Below the pieces are notes generated by a model. It did no database searches. It was not told where the DNA came from and was given only the letters and a program-made list of their open reading frames with translations. A stretch of DNA of 64,000 bases. Source: Acidobacteriota bacterium. GTDB taxonomy: Bacteria; Acidobacteriota; Terriglobia; Bryobacterales; Bryobacteraceae. Both the position numbers and the translations under genes were made by a program. The DNA is taken from assembly GCA_017304135.1 (NCBI GenBank), contig JAFLBB010000021.1:1-64000 (forward strand), given 5' to 3'. Below are positions 44,129 through 54,028 of the stretch, piece after piece. Every line of letters starts with the position of its first letter. The stretch's first letter is position 1.

Positions 44129-44154
44129 CCTCGCGCATCACCACTTCGGTTGCG

Positions 44155-44160
44155 TACACT
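44155..44160 (+). promoter_or_regulatory. -10 box TACACT close to the esterase start
   Basis: GTACACT lies 7 nt before the ATG at 44168, the distance expected for a leaderless transcript. No Shine-Dalgarno and no clear -35. Confidence 0.5.
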
Positions 44161-44167
44161 ATCAGCG

Positions 44168-45187
44168 ATGAAACTCGCGCTTGCTCTCCTCATCGCCTCC
44201 GCCGGCACGCTCGCCTTCGCCCAGGGAACGCCCGAACGCATCAAGGTCCACGGTAAGAGCCTCGAAGGCAACCTTTCGGCCGATCCAGCCGATCGCGACG
44301 TCTCGGTTTACCTGCCGCCCAGCTATAAGAAGGACAAGAACCGCCGCTATCCCGTCGTCTACTTCCTGCACGGCTTCACCGACAGCGACCAAAAATGGTT
44401 TTGGGAGGAGAAGCACTGGATCAACCTGCCCAAGGTGCTCGACCGTTCCCTCGCCGAAGGCGCGGCCGAAATAATCGTCGTCATGCCCAACGCCTTCACC
44501 TTCTTCCAAGGCAGCATGTATTCGAACTCGGTCACCACCGGCGATTGGGAAAGCTACGTCGCGCGCGAGCTGGTTGCCCACGTCGACAGCCACTACCGCA
44601 CGCTTGCCCGCCGCGAAAGCCGCGGCATCGCCGGCCACTCCATGGGCGGCTACGGCACGCTGCGCATCGGCATGAAGAACCCAGATGTGTTCTCGGCCCT
44701 CTACGCTCTCAGCCCCTGCTGCATGACTCCCGGCGGCACATCGCGCGGTCCGCAGCCCGACCTTTCCCACGTCCGCACCGCCGACGACGTGGCCAAGCTC
44801 AACTTCTTCCAGAAGGCCTCGCTTGCCGGCGCGGCGGCCTGGTCGCCCAATCCGCAAAACCCGCCGCTCTACCTCGACCTTGCGCCGCGCGACGGCAGCG
44901 TGCCGCCCGAACTGATGGCGCGCTGGGCCGCTAATGCGCCGCTCGCTTTCGTCGACCAGTACATCACCCATCTCAAACGCTACAAGGGCATCGGCTTCGA
45001 CGCGGGCGACCAGGAAGCCGTCATCGGCCGTGATGCCAAGGCTTTCAGCGCCAAACTGCAGGCCTACAGCTTGCCGCACGACTTTGAGATCTACCCCGGC
45101 AACCACACCAATCACATCGACGAGCGCATCGTGAAGAAGACGATGCCCTTCTTCACGCGCCATCTGGAGGCCGGCAAGAAGCGTTAA
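44168..45187 (+). CDS. Secreted esterase (esterase D / feruloyl-esterase-like)
   Basis: A 339-residue alpha/beta hydrolase. A signal peptide ([19 protein letters not shown]) precedes [28 protein letters not shown], with oxyanion region HGF, nucleophile Ser in GHSMGGYG, and a C-terminal His in NHTNHIDE. Relatives hydrolyse esters of carbohydrates or S-formylglutathione; export suggests carbohydrate esters. The TAA stop overlaps the stop of the convergent neighbour in a shared TTAA. Confidence 0.88.
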   Translation: MKLALALLIASAGTLAFAQGTPERIKVHGKSLEGNLSADPADRDVSVYLPPSYKKDKNRRYPVVYFLHGFTDSDQKWFWEEKHWINLPKVLDRSLAEGAAEIIVVMPNAFTFFQGSMYSNSVTTGDWESYVARELVAHVDSHYRTLARRESRGIAGHSMGGYGTLRIGMKNPDVFSALYALSPCCMTPGGTSRGPQPDLSHVRTADDVAKLNFFQKASLAGAAAWSPNPQNPPLYLDLAPRDGSVPPELMARWAANAPLAFVDQYITHLKRYKGIGFDAGDQEAVIGRDAKAFSAKLQAYSLPHDFEIYPGNHTNHIDERIVKKTMPFFTRHLEAGKKR

Positions 45188-46680
45188 GGCAGCAGTTCGT
45201 ACACCACGTAGGCGAAGCGCTTCGAGTCCGGCGCCCACGAGTTCACGTTAACGCTTCCTTGTCCGCCGAAAAATGTGACCAGCGTGTCCACCATGGGGTT
45301 TGCCTCCGGCTTTTTTCCCGGGGCTTTGATCATGCGCAGCGTCATGCCGGGCATGCGGCCGTTGTGACCCTCGGTGCCCGCCGGGAACGTGAGGAACACA
45401 ATCCGTTTGCCGTTGGGCGAGGGATGCGGGAACCAGTCTTCGCCGGCATCGCTGGTGATCTGCTGCGCCAGTGTGTCACCCTCTCCGCCGCCCGCCGCCG
45501 GAATGCGCCAGATGTTCCAGCCATCCTTGCGATTCGAGTTGAAGTAGATCCACTTGCCGTCTGGCGAGTAATCCGGACCGTCGTCGTAGGCGCCCGCCGA
45601 GGTGAGCCGCAACTCCTCTCCGCCCGTTGGCGCTACGCGGAACAACTCATACTTCCCGTTGCGCTGGCCCACGAACGCGAGCCACTTGCCGTCGGGCGAC
45701 CAGCCGTGAAAGTAACTCGGCGCGGCAGGCGTGAGCAGCTTCGTACCGCTGCCATCGGCTGCGGCAAGGAACACCTGCGACTGCCGCGACGACGGGCTCG
45801 ACGCCGAAAACGAGAGCCACTTGCCATCGCGCGACAGATCATGGTCGTTGTTGCAGCGGAATCCCTCTCCGACTGAAATCAACTGCGGCGTCGCCACACC
45901 ATCCAGCGGCAACCGGTACAGGTTCCCGCCCGCGTTGATCAACAGCCACTTTCCATCGCGCGACCAGTTGGGCGCCTCGACAACGCCCTCGGCTTCATAC
46001 ACTGTCTTCGAATTCCGGCTCGTCAAATCGAAAATCGTCACCTTGCTGCGATACCGCGGCGCCACCTCCAGCCGCACATTGGTGAAGACAACCGTCTCGA
46101 GCACCTTCGCATCGTGCGAGCACACGCCGAGCCCGACATAGATCGGGCCGGAGAGTTCCACCGCCTGCGGTCCTGATGCGGACAGAGGTTCATCTGGCTT
46201 GCCCGCCTGCATCGTGAACTGGTTGCCGCGCCGCTGCAGCCGCAGGCGCACGGGGCCGCTCACACTTGAGCGCAACTCCGCCGTTGGTCCGCCTGCAGCC
46301 GCGCGGTATTGCAGTGAGCTCAAGCCATCGCCATGCACAGCAGCGTCCGCATAAGCCGCCCCCGCGCTCAGATCCTGCCGCGCCATGAGCACGGCCTTGC
46401 GATGCGCATTCACGCCCGCGCCCACAAACTGGACATCCGCCGTCAGCGTGAAGTCGCCACTGACGCGCCGGTAGACGAAATGAAAAGCGTCCTGCGTCCC
46501 CCAAATGTTCGCGCCGCCACCCGTGATGCGATACGTTCCTCCCTCGGCGCCAAACTCCAGGCCACCGCTAAGCGGTAACTCGCCCACTCCGCCGTGAGCT
46601 TCGTGAAAGGGAGCCTGCTGCCCGCGCAGAGGCGCAAGAATCAACAGGCAAGAGAAGGCGAACATCAACACCGATCGCAT
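45184..46680 (-). CDS. Secreted beta-propeller (WD40-like PD40) protein
   Basis: A 498-residue protein from ATG 46680; a GTG two codons upstream (46686) is an alternative. The signal peptide is [21 protein letters not shown]. The N-terminal 200 residues look like a concanavalin/DUF1349-type beta-sandwich ([35 protein letters not shown]). The C-terminal half has five PD40/TolB-like repeats with the SxDGKWL/SPDGKWI motif ([54 protein letters not shown]). It is probably a periplasmic or surface binding protein; ligand unknown. Confidence 0.85.
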   Translation of the reverse strand: MRSVLMFAFSCLLILAPLRGQQAPFHEAHGGVGELPLSGGLEFGAEGGTYRITGGGANIWGTQDAFHFVYRRVSGDFTLTADVQFVGAGVNAHRKAVLMARQDLSAGAAYADAAVHGDGLSSLQYRAAAGGPTAELRSSVSGPVRLRLQRRGNQFTMQAGKPDEPLSASGPQAVELSGPIYVGLGVCSHDAKVLETVVFTNVRLEVAPRYRSKVTIFDLTSRNSKTVYEAEGVVEAPNWSRDGKWLLINAGGNLYRLPLDGVATPQLISVGEGFRCNNDHDLSRDGKWLSFSASSPSSRQSQVFLAAADGSGTKLLTPAAPSYFHGWSPDGKWLAFVGQRNGKYELFRVAPTGGEELRLTSAGAYDDGPDYSPDGKWIYFNSNRKDGWNIWRIPAAGGGEGDTLAQQITSDAGEDWFPHPSPNGKRIVFLTFPAGTEGHNGRMPGMTLRMIKAPGKKPEANPMVDTLVTFFGGQGSVNVNSWAPDSKRFAYVVYELLP

Positions 46681-46689
46681 ATCCACGCC

Positions 46690-46695
46690 AGCATA
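46690..46695 (-). promoter_or_regulatory. -10 box of the beta-propeller gene
   Basis: TATGCT on the minus strand, 9 nt before the ATG at 46680. No Shine-Dalgarno follows, so the transcript would have almost no leader. Confidence 0.4.
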
Positions 46696-46759
46696 TCACC
46701 CGCCGATTGCCCCTCTGCGCCGAAACCGCCTTCAGCCGCGCGTTGTTCAATGAGACACA

Positions 46760-47704
46760 ATGCGCGCCGTTAGCATACTCCTCCTGGTATCCGCCGCCGC
46801 GGCCGGAATAGCGGCCCTCACCCCGCATCATCCGGACATCCCTCCTCCGGGCCGGTTCGTGACGGTGGACGGCGCGCGTCTCCATCTTTGGTGCATCGGC
46901 CACGGCTCGCCCACGGTGGTTCTTGAGGCTGGCCTCGGCGGCACAACGTTGCAATGGTCGTGGCTGCAGCCGGAACTGGCGCAGTCCACACGCGTCTGCT
47001 CGTATGATCGGCCGGGACTTGGATGGTCTGATGCGTTGTCCATGACGCACGATGGCCGTTCACAGGCCCGCCTTCTCCATCTCCTGCTCAACGCCGCGGG
47101 CGAGGCTGGCCCCTTCGTCCTCGTGGGCCACTCCATCGGCGGAAGCTACGCGCGCCTCTATCGCGACCAGTTCCGCAACGATGTGCAAGGAATCGTCCTG
47201 CTGGATTCCGTGCAGTCAGGCTATTGCGAGCGCATGCCGGGCGCTGAGCAATCCATGCGCGACCTCGCCTCGCGTCTTGCCCTCAGCCGCCGCGGCGCTC
47301 AGCTGGGCGCCGCATCCCTCCTGATGCCCACGCCTGCCACCTACAGCCAACTGCCCGAACCCGTGCACCCGGCCCTCAAGAGCTTTCTCAACTCGCCCAC
47401 CCACCTCGAAGCCATGCAGGGTGAAGCCGAGCAGTGGTTCGAAACCATGAAGCAGATCAGTTCGGTGCGGCCCCTAGGCTCGCTCCCGCTGCTCGTGCTT
47501 TCAGCCGAAGTGAGCGGCGGGCCCGTGCGTCGTGAATGGATGCCCTACTGGCGGGAGATGCAGAAGGACCTCGGCATGCTATCGCGCCAATCCGAGGTGC
47601 GCGTCGTCCCCGGCTCCAATCACGAGAGCATCGTCACCAGCCCCGCGCACGCTGGCCATGCCGTGCGCGCCATTCTCGATTGGATGTGCACCGTCACGCT
47701 GTAG
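46760..47704 (+). CDS. Alpha/beta hydrolase, exported or membrane-anchored
   Basis: A 314-residue alpha/beta-hydrolase with a hydrophobic N-terminus (MRAVSILLLVSAAAAGIAAL) serving as signal or anchor. Core motifs are PTVVLEAGLGG (oxyanion region), YDRPGLGWSD, GHSIGGSYARLY with the nucleophile Ser, and VPGSNHES with the catalytic His. The substrate is unknown. It is divergent from the propeller gene with 80 bp between starts. No Shine-Dalgarno is visible. Confidence 0.88.
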   Translation: MRAVSILLLVSAAAAGIAALTPHHPDIPPPGRFVTVDGARLHLWCIGHGSPTVVLEAGLGGTTLQWSWLQPELAQSTRVCSYDRPGLGWSDALSMTHDGRSQARLLHLLLNAAGEAGPFVLVGHSIGGSYARLYRDQFRNDVQGIVLLDSVQSGYCERMPGAEQSMRDLASRLALSRRGAQLGAASLLMPTPATYSQLPEPVHPALKSFLNSPTHLEAMQGEAEQWFETMKQISSVRPLGSLPLLVLSAEVSGGPVRREWMPYWREMQKDLGMLSRQSEVRVVPGSNHESIVTSPAHAGHAVRAILDWMCTVTL

Positions 47705-47724
47705 AGCCCGCTCCAGGCCCGCCG

Positions 47725-49803
47725 CTACAGGCCCGTCTGCGCCGGCAGAATCACCATCGGCGTGCGGTGGAAGGCAAACTTCTTCCCCGCTTTGTCGACC
47801 ACGCTCACCTGGCACAAGTAATCCCCGGGCGGCAGGTTTTCCAGTGGTACCCGCAACTGCACCGGCACCGACAGCGATTTTTCACTGGGCCGCGAATCGA
47901 TCACCACCGCCTCCGATTCCAGCGCCTTCCCCTTGCGGTTGAACAAACTGACGCTCGCTTCCAGATCGAGCGTCTGCGCCGGCGTCGAGCCTGGCTCGTA
48001 GACCTCAAACAGCACAAACAGCTCGCCCCCTTCGCGCACCACCCGCGTCACGCTGGGAATGAGCTTCGCTCCATCGCGCACGAGCGGATTGCCCTTATTC
48101 GACTTGTCCTTCTTGTCCGCCGCCCCGACGCGCTGCTGCAACGGCACGCGCTGCGTGCCCCACACGACGGAACTCGTGCGCAGCCACGCCTGCTCGGCGG
48201 CCAAATCAGGAATGGTGAACTTTGTTTCAAACGTCCCGAGCCGCCCGTTCTCATTCTCGCGGGCCACGAACTTCAAACGGTACTCGCCCGGCGGTAGCGT
48301 GAAGGCCGAGTCATACTGCAGCAGCTTACGGCCAAGCTGCCCCAGGTTCTCCTTGGTCAACTCAATGCGGATGAAATCGCGCACGCTGGCCACGGCACGC
48401 CCGCGCTCATCGCGCACCTCGGCGATGAAGTCGAGCCGTGCCTCTTCGCGCTGCTTCTTACGCACCACGGGAATCACCGAACCGGGGATCTTCACCGCCA
48501 GCGGGACGATGTAGCGGTCCTTGGCGCGACGGAACCAGTTCACCTCAATCGCCATCGGCAGGTCCGTCACCGGGTCTCCCAGTCGCAGCGCCTCTTCCAG
48601 TTGCCGCTCCTTGTCCGTGCTCGAATACTTGTCGAAGGTCTTCGGCGCGTAGTAGCCGGCGCGGTACTCCAGCTTGTACTTCTCCGGCGATTTCAGCTTC
48701 ACCTCGACGCGCCTGAAGCGCCCATCCTCGGCCGGGTTCGACGAATAGTAGCCGAGAATGTAGTAGCTCGCAAACGACTGCTGCGCCTGCACGATGCCGA
48801 GCGACAAGTCGTTGGTGTCGACCATCGCCTTGCCGCCCGTGTCGGCCGCCAGCGTGTCCATCGTCTCCTGCTGCGCGTTCACCCGGTCACGCCGCTGCCG
48901 CTGCGCGCCGCCGCTGAATAATGAGTCGCCGCGAATGTTGCCGACATCGGCGTTGCCCGCCGGAGCCTCCGCTATCAGCCCGCGCGCATCCACCGGATAA
49001 AACGAAACATTGGCCCGCACCGCCGCGTTCACCGTCGAACGCAACTGCGATTCGTTCTCTGATCCCGTGCGGCTCGTGCCCGAGCTGAAGTACACAATCG
49101 CCTTTTTCTCGGGCAGCGAAGCGAGCATGTCCACCGCGTCTTCCAGCGCCCCCAGCTTACGGTCTGTATTGAAGATGTCGAACTCCGAACTGTCGGCCGT
49201 GAACGCCGCGCCTGTGTCCTCGGTCGTCTCATCGGCGGCGGCGCCTTCGGCCAGGTCGCTTGCCTCGCCCAGGCGCATCGACTTGATGGCTGCCAGCAAC
49301 GACTCTTTGTCGTCGGAGAAATCATGCAGGATCTTCAACTGGCTCGAGAACGACATAATCGCCAGCAGATCGCTCGCGTTCATCGACTTCTGGATGTAGT
49401 CCTCAGCCGCCCGCCGCGCGCGGATCTCCTCGGCCACGGCCAGCGCCGAGACATCGAAGTAGAGCACGATCAACCGCCGGTCGCGGTAGCGCAACTCACC
49501 CGGCTTGGAGGCGGAAATCGCCGGCGCCGAGCGCGCCTCCTCTGCTGCCGCAACCGCGGCCGGGGCAGGCGGCGCCTCTGACTCCAACCTTTGATACTCA
49601 AACACCGAGATGCGCTGCGGCTGTTTGCTTTCGAGAACCTCAAAGTCCTCGGCCTTGAGGCCCTCCACCGGTTTGCCGTCGCGGCTCCTCACCTCGACGT
49701 TGACCACGACGAGATTGGTCGTCGTGCGGAAAATGGGCTGCTCCTGCGGCAAGGCGAGCGTGGCGGCGATCAGCAGCACGGCGGTGGGGCGAAGTCGTGG
49801 CAT
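47725..49803 (-). CDS. VWFA-related acidobacterial domain protein
   Basis: A 692-residue secreted protein. After a signal peptide, FRTTTNLVVVNVEVRSRDGKPVEGLKAEDFEV is the typical opening of the VWFA-related family first defined in Acidobacteria. The von Willebrand A domain follows (RRLIVLYFDVSALA with Asp and Ser-containing MIDAS-like stretches), then a C-terminal part with beta-sandwich character. Function is unknown; protein-protein binding in the periplasm or at the surface is expected. The start is 3 nt after the stop of the upstream TonB-type receptor, so the two form an operon. Confidence 0.9.
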   Translation of the reverse strand: MPRLRPTAVLLIAATLALPQEQPIFRTTTNLVVVNVEVRSRDGKPVEGLKAEDFEVLESKQPQRISVFEYQRLESEAPPAPAAVAAAEEARSAPAISASKPGELRYRDRRLIVLYFDVSALAVAEEIRARRAAEDYIQKSMNASDLLAIMSFSSQLKILHDFSDDKESLLAAIKSMRLGEASDLAEGAAADETTEDTGAAFTADSSEFDIFNTDRKLGALEDAVDMLASLPEKKAIVYFSSGTSRTGSENESQLRSTVNAAVRANVSFYPVDARGLIAEAPAGNADVGNIRGDSLFSGGAQRQRRDRVNAQQETMDTLAADTGGKAMVDTNDLSLGIVQAQQSFASYYILGYYSSNPAEDGRFRRVEVKLKSPEKYKLEYRAGYYAPKTFDKYSSTDKERQLEEALRLGDPVTDLPMAIEVNWFRRAKDRYIVPLAVKIPGSVIPVVRKKQREEARLDFIAEVRDERGRAVASVRDFIRIELTKENLGQLGRKLLQYDSAFTLPPGEYRLKFVARENENGRLGTFETKFTIPDLAAEQAWLRTSSVVWGTQRVPLQQRVGAADKKDKSNKGNPLVRDGAKLIPSVTRVVREGGELFVLFEVYEPGSTPAQTLDLEASVSLFNRKGKALESEAVVIDSRPSEKSLSVPVQLRVPLENLPPGDYLCQVSVVDKAGKKFAFHRTPMVILPAQTGL

Positions 49804-49806
49804 GGT

Positions 49807-52800
49807 TTAGAAGCGAAACCTCAGTTCCAGACTGATCCGTCTCATTTGTCCGGCGTTGGTCGCCAGCCCAAAGTTGGCGCTGTTGAGCGTCGTTCCGAAG
49901 TTGGAGATGTTCACCAGGTTGAACACGTTATCGGCCTCGGCGCGAACCTCCAGCGCCCGGCGTTCGCCCGCAATCGGAATGCTGCGGTTGAGCGACGCGT
50001 TCACGACAAACAGATTTGGGCCGGGAATCGTGTTGCGGCCCGCGTTGCCATAGCGGTTCGCGGCCGGCACGGCAAATGCCGCAGTGTTGAAGTAACCCTC
50101 GCCGCCCACCACCGGCAATCCTGTCGAGTCGGCGCGCGCACTGCCCACCACGCCTGAACCACCGGCGTCCGAACGGTTGCCGAGCACGCTCGCCGTCAGC
50201 GGTGTGCCCGAGTTGGCGCGAATCGTCGTCATCAGCGTCCAGTCGCGCAGCAGCACCCCTTTCATGCCCTCGGCCGCGCGCCGTGAGCCTCGGCTATACG
50301 GCGAGGCCAGCACGAAGTTGGCATCCAGCGTGTGCCGCACGTCGAAGCTCGATAGTCCACGCTCGGCGCGCAGGTTGTTGTTGTCCTGCACCACCGTGGT
50401 GCGTCCGCCGCCATACGTCGACACATCGTCGATCGACTTCCCGTATTGATACCGCGCATTGAACGTGAAGCCGCCCCGGAAGCGCCGCGTCAGGCGCACA
50501 TTGCCGGAGTGGAGAATCGAATTGCCGATGGCGCTATCCAGCGTGAAGCCGAGCGCATAGGGAATCGGGCGGCGGTTCTCCGAGTCGGTGGGCGAACCGG
50601 GCGGCGCCTGGTTCGGCAACCGTTGCACATCCAGCCGCGTCCCCTTCGTACCCAGGTAGCCGGCCTCCAACACGAGTGAATGCGGCAGGTTCGTCTGCAC
50701 CGAGAAGTTCCACGTCTGCCCATAGCCCGTCCGGTAGCCGCGGTCCACGGCGAATGTATTTTGGATCAGATTACCCGCCGGCGAGGTCACAAACCCGCTC
50801 CGTATCGTCAGCGGCCGTGCCAGCGTTGTCGTCTGCTGCGTGGTGCTGGCATACGGCGGTTGCTGCGCCAGGCGGCTCGCCAGTTGACTGTAAATGGCCG
50901 CGTTGAAATAGAGCCCGTAGCCGCCGCGCAGCTGCAGCGACCGCTTTGGCAGCGGCTTCCATGCAAAACCGAAACGCGGCGCCACGTTGTTCCGGTCCGG
51001 GTCAATCAGCGCATCGGGAAAGCTGCCGGTGTAAACGCCGCTCGTGCCGGGAGTCACCACCGCCACACCCGCGTAGCCGGAGGCGATGTCGAGATTGGAG
51101 GCGCGCCCGTACTTCTCATACGTCGGGTTGGTGAACTCATAGCGCACCCCGGCGTTGATGCTCAGGTTGGCGTTGACGCGCCAGTCGTCCTGCGTGAACA
51201 GGCTCAGGCTCCAGCCACGAAAGTAGTTGTCGGCGTTCCCGTAGCGGATGTTGGCCGTCTGCGGAAATCCGAGTAAAAAGTCCGCGAAGTCGTAGCCCGT
51301 GTTGTTCAATGGGCTTCCGCTGGCGTCAAACGCGCTCGTCAACAGTCCGCTGAAGGCATACGCCCCGCGCCCGGTCGGCTCGCTGATCTGGTTCGTCAGG
51401 CTGCGGCGGAAGTTGATCCCCGTGGTGAAGTTGTGCTGGCCGCGCGTCAGCGTGATGCCTTCGTTGAGTGCCCACGATTGATCGCTGCGGAAGTTCGGAT
51501 TGCCGTCGTTCAGCGCGCCGAAGTTGGTGAAGCTCAGGTTGGGCGGGCCGAAGGAGAACGGATTGCGTGACGTGCCGGCAATGCCCAGGCTTGCCGCTAC
51601 GTCGTTGCCATAAGCAAAGTAGGGCGTCGTCGTGGAGCGGTTGCGGCTGAAGTCCAGGCGCAGGTTGCTGAGCATCACGGGCGACAGCGTGTGCGTCCAC
51701 CCCAGGTTCACTCTCAGCCCGCGGCCATAGGTTTCGTCGCGGAATCCAAAGAGTTGCAGCGTCTCACCCGTGCGCCGCTGAAATCCCGCACCCAGTGACA
51801 GCCTGTCCTTGCTGCCCAACGGCTGCATGATGCGCACGTCCAGGTTGTCGTTGTTGTTCGGATTCGCGTTCACGATGTTGTAGTTCTGCACGCTCCCCGG
51901 CTGTGTCTCTTGCGGGAAAAACGCCAGCAGGCCGGCGGCGGCTGGATCGATGCGCGATTGCGGCAGCCGCCCATTCGGAAACGGCGTTCCAGAAAGCGGA
52001 TCGAAGATCGTCACTGCGCGGCCGCGCACCCGAGACGAGGTGAAATCGCCTGCCCGCGCCGCAGCCGTTGGCACAATGCCAAACCGGCTCACCGGGTTGT
52101 TGCTGCGTGTGCCGTTGTAGTTGACGAAGAAGATGGTGTCCGGCGCCGAGAACAGCTTCGGGATGCGCAGGGGCCCGCCCAGCCCAATGCCATACCGTGC
52201 GCGCGAATACTCAGGCTTGGCCACCTCCTGGCCGTTAATGGAAAACGCCCGCGCATCGAACGTGGAGTTGTTCAGCGAAAACGTCGCCCGCCCGCGGATC
52301 TGCGCCTGCTGGTTGCGCCGCCGGTTGCCAAACGCCGCCACGCCGCGCTGCCCAAGGAATGCCGGACGGCCCCCCGGCCCTGTGCGCGCCGCACGACGGT
52401 CCACCTTTGCCTCACGGCGCCCACCCGGACCACCGGGACCACCCGGACCGAATCCCCCCGGGCCTCCAAAGCCTGGCCCCCCGGGCCCGCCACCACCACC
52501 CGGACCACCCGCACGCGCCCCCATCGTCCCCGGCGCCTGCGCCTGTCCCAACTGTCCCTGTCCCTCCATCCCACCTGGCCCGCCCGGCATCCCCGCCTCA
52601 CCGAAGCCTGGTGCGCCCGGTCCGCCTGGCCCGCCCGGAGGTCCGAAGCCCGGTCCGAATCCCGGCCCCGGCAGCCCCTCCTCCGCCATACCCAGGCCTT
52701 CGCTCGAACTGCCGCTCACCAAAAACGTCTCCGTCGCCGTGCGCGCAAACTCCGGTTGCTGCGTGGCCGGCACATCGAAGTTCATCTCTGTTTGCGCCGC

Positions 52801-53178
52801 GCCGCCCTCCGGCTCCACGCGGTTCATCTGCATGCGTTGGAACGCTTGCCGATCCTGCCGTACGCGGTTGGCCAGGCTCACGCGGGGCACGGCGATGGTC
52901 AAGGCAAACTCCTGCCCGCCCGCGGCCGGAAGCTGAACCGACTGTGTCAGTGGGTTGAAACCGAACGCACTGACCTCCACGCGCCATTCGCCCTCGGCCA
53001 GGCCGCGCGCCGTGAATCCGCCATCGGAGCGGGAATACACCACCAGCTTCTGTTCGCCCTGGGCCAGCGTCACGGTGGCGCCTGGAATCGGCAGTTGATT
53101 GGACCGCACGAAGCCGCTGAAATCGGCCCCAGGCGCTAGTGCCGCGGCGCCGAGCATGATGAGAATGCGCAAAAGCAT
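49807..53178 (-). CDS. TonB-type outer-membrane receptor with a collagen-like Gly-Pro segment
   Basis: A 1123-residue Oar-like receptor from ATG 53178; an upstream in-frame extension of 65 codons overlaps the divergent DUF4159 gene and its promoter and is rejected. It has a signal peptide, a CarboxypepD-regulatory-like domain (FSGFVRSNQLPIPGATVTL), an unusual Gly/Pro-rich stretch at residues 169-253, a barrel starting around residue 300 (RGRATFSLNNSTFDARAF), and a closing RISLELRFRF signature. The ligand is unknown. It precedes the VWFA gene in one operon. Confidence 0.9.
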   Translation of the reverse strand: MLLRILIMLGAAALAPGADFSGFVRSNQLPIPGATVTLAQGEQKLVVYSRSDGGFTARGLAEGEWRVEVSAFGFNPLTQSVQLPAAGGQEFALTIAVPRVSLANRVRQDRQAFQRMQMNRVEPEGGAAQTEMNFDVPATQQPEFARTATETFLVSGSSSEGLGMAEEGLPGPGFGPGFGPPGGPGGPGAPGFGEAGMPGGPGGMEGQGQLGQAQAPGTMGARAGGPGGGGGPGGPGFGGPGGFGPGGPGGPGGRREAKVDRRAARTGPGGRPAFLGQRGVAAFGNRRRNQQAQIRGRATFSLNNSTFDARAFSINGQEVAKPEYSRARYGIGLGGPLRIPKLFSAPDTIFFVNYNGTRSNNPVSRFGIVPTAAARAGDFTSSRVRGRAVTIFDPLSGTPFPNGRLPQSRIDPAAAGLLAFFPQETQPGSVQNYNIVNANPNNNDNLDVRIMQPLGSKDRLSLGAGFQRRTGETLQLFGFRDETYGRGLRVNLGWTHTLSPVMLSNLRLDFSRNRSTTTPYFAYGNDVAASLGIAGTSRNPFSFGPPNLSFTNFGALNDGNPNFRSDQSWALNEGITLTRGQHNFTTGINFRRSLTNQISEPTGRGAYAFSGLLTSAFDASGSPLNNTGYDFADFLLGFPQTANIRYGNADNYFRGWSLSLFTQDDWRVNANLSINAGVRYEFTNPTYEKYGRASNLDIASGYAGVAVVTPGTSGVYTGSFPDALIDPDRNNVAPRFGFAWKPLPKRSLQLRGGYGLYFNAAIYSQLASRLAQQPPYASTTQQTTTLARPLTIRSGFVTSPAGNLIQNTFAVDRGYRTGYGQTWNFSVQTNLPHSLVLEAGYLGTKGTRLDVQRLPNQAPPGSPTDSENRRPIPYALGFTLDSAIGNSILHSGNVRLTRRFRGGFTFNARYQYGKSIDDVSTYGGGRTTVVQDNNNLRAERGLSSFDVRHTLDANFVLASPYSRGSRRAAEGMKGVLLRDWTLMTTIRANSGTPLTASVLGNRSDAGGSGVVGSARADSTGLPVVGGEGYFNTAAFAVPAANRYGNAGRNTIPGPNLFVVNASLNRSIPIAGERRALEVRAEADNVFNLVNISNFGTTLNSANFGLATNAGQMRRISLELRFRF
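52420..52674 (-). repeat. Gly-Pro-rich low-complexity coding segment
   Basis: Residues 169-253 of the receptor are over half Gly and Pro, with many GGPGGP and GPGFG units, interrupted by a short Gln/Ala-rich piece (GQGQLGQAQAPG). On the plus strand the DNA is strongly C-rich. Collagen-like GxP triplets are irregular, so a flexible spacer between regulatory domain and barrel is the simplest reading. Confidence 0.8.
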
Positions 53179-53238
53179 AAAGTGACGTGTGCCGCCCCTT
53201 GTGTAGACGGGGATGAGCCCCCCGGGTGTTACCCATCC

Positions 53239-53244
53239 TATAAT
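53239..53244 (+). promoter_or_regulatory. -10 box TATAAT close to the DUF4159 start
   Basis: A perfect TATAAT lies 7 nt before the ATG at 53252. It overlaps an in-frame ATG at 53243, which argues for the downstream start. No Shine-Dalgarno follows. Confidence 0.55.
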
Positions 53245-53251
53245 GGCCGCC

Positions 53252-54028
53252 ATGGCTGGCAGACGCGAGGTCGCGGGCGGGCTCGCGCTTCTCTTTGCCT
53301 GCTTTTGGATCGCCAGCGGCCAGCGGCCCCGCGGTGAGGGGGCCGCCGCTCCATCCTCTGAATTCCACTTCATCCGCGCTGAATACCGCGACCTCTATCG
53401 CGCCCGCGGAGGTTTCGGCCGGGGCTGGTGGATGCAGGACTGGCCCGAAGCCGACCACCACTTCACCCTCGGCATCCGCCGCCTCACCCGGCTCGACGTC
53501 GGTGAGCCTCGCCACCTTTCGCTGCTCGACGACCGCCTCTTCGACTACCCCTGGATCTACGCCACCCAAGCCGGCTACTGGAATCTGAGCAACGCTGAAA
53601 CCGCCCGCCTGCGCGAGTACCTGCTCCGCGGCGGCTTCCTCGTCGTCGACGATTTTTACGGGCCGCGGGAGTGGGAGGTCTTTCGCGAGGCCATGCAGCG
53701 CACCCTCGGTGACCAGCCCATCCTCGAACTGGAAATGGACCACCCGCTCATGCACGTCCTCTTCGACATCCACGAGAAAACGCAGATCCCCGGCCTCCGC
53801 CACCTGGGCATCGGCCGTGGCGGCCGCACCTTCGCCCAGGTCCCCGCCGGTCCGCCACATTGGCGCGCGCTGTTCGATGGCCGCGGCCGCCTGATCGTGG
53901 CCGTCAATTTCCAGATGGACGTCGGCGATGCCTGGGAGCACGCCGATCTGCCCGAGTACCCCGCCGAGATGACCGGACTCGCCTATCGCTTCGGCATCAA
54001 CTACATCATCTATGCGATGACGCACTGA
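53252..54028 (+). CDS. DUF4159 protein, exported
   Basis: A 258-residue protein starting MAGRREVAGGLALLFACFWIASGQ, a signal peptide. The DUF4159 region includes FHFIRAEYRDLYRARGGFGRGWWMQDWPEADHHF (read as parts), PWIYATQAGYWNLSNAE, LREYLLRGGFLVVDDFYG and HPLMHVLFDI. In other bacteria DUF4159 stands near MoxR/DUF58/VWA genes; here a VWFA-related gene is one gene away, divergent. The fold is class-I-glutamine-amidotransferase-like by family; function unknown. Its end overlaps the convergent glycosyltransferase gene by 23 bp. Confidence 0.85.
   Translation: MAGRREVAGGLALLFACFWIASGQRPRGEGAAAPSSEFHFIRAEYRDLYRARGGFGRGWWMQDWPEADHHFTLGIRRLTRLDVGEPRHLSLLDDRLFDYPWIYATQAGYWNLSNAETARLREYLLRGGFLVVDDFYGPREWEVFREAMQRTLGDQPILELEMDHPLMHVLFDIHEKTQIPGLRHLGIGRGGRTFAQVPAGPPHWRALFDGRGRLIVAVNFQMDVGDAWEHADLPEYPAEMTGLAYRFGINYIIYAMTH

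Noticed and set aside
52399-52700. Pro/Gly-rich open frames on the plus strand
   Set aside because: They are the reverse side of the Gly-Pro-coding segment of the receptor and have no ribosome site.
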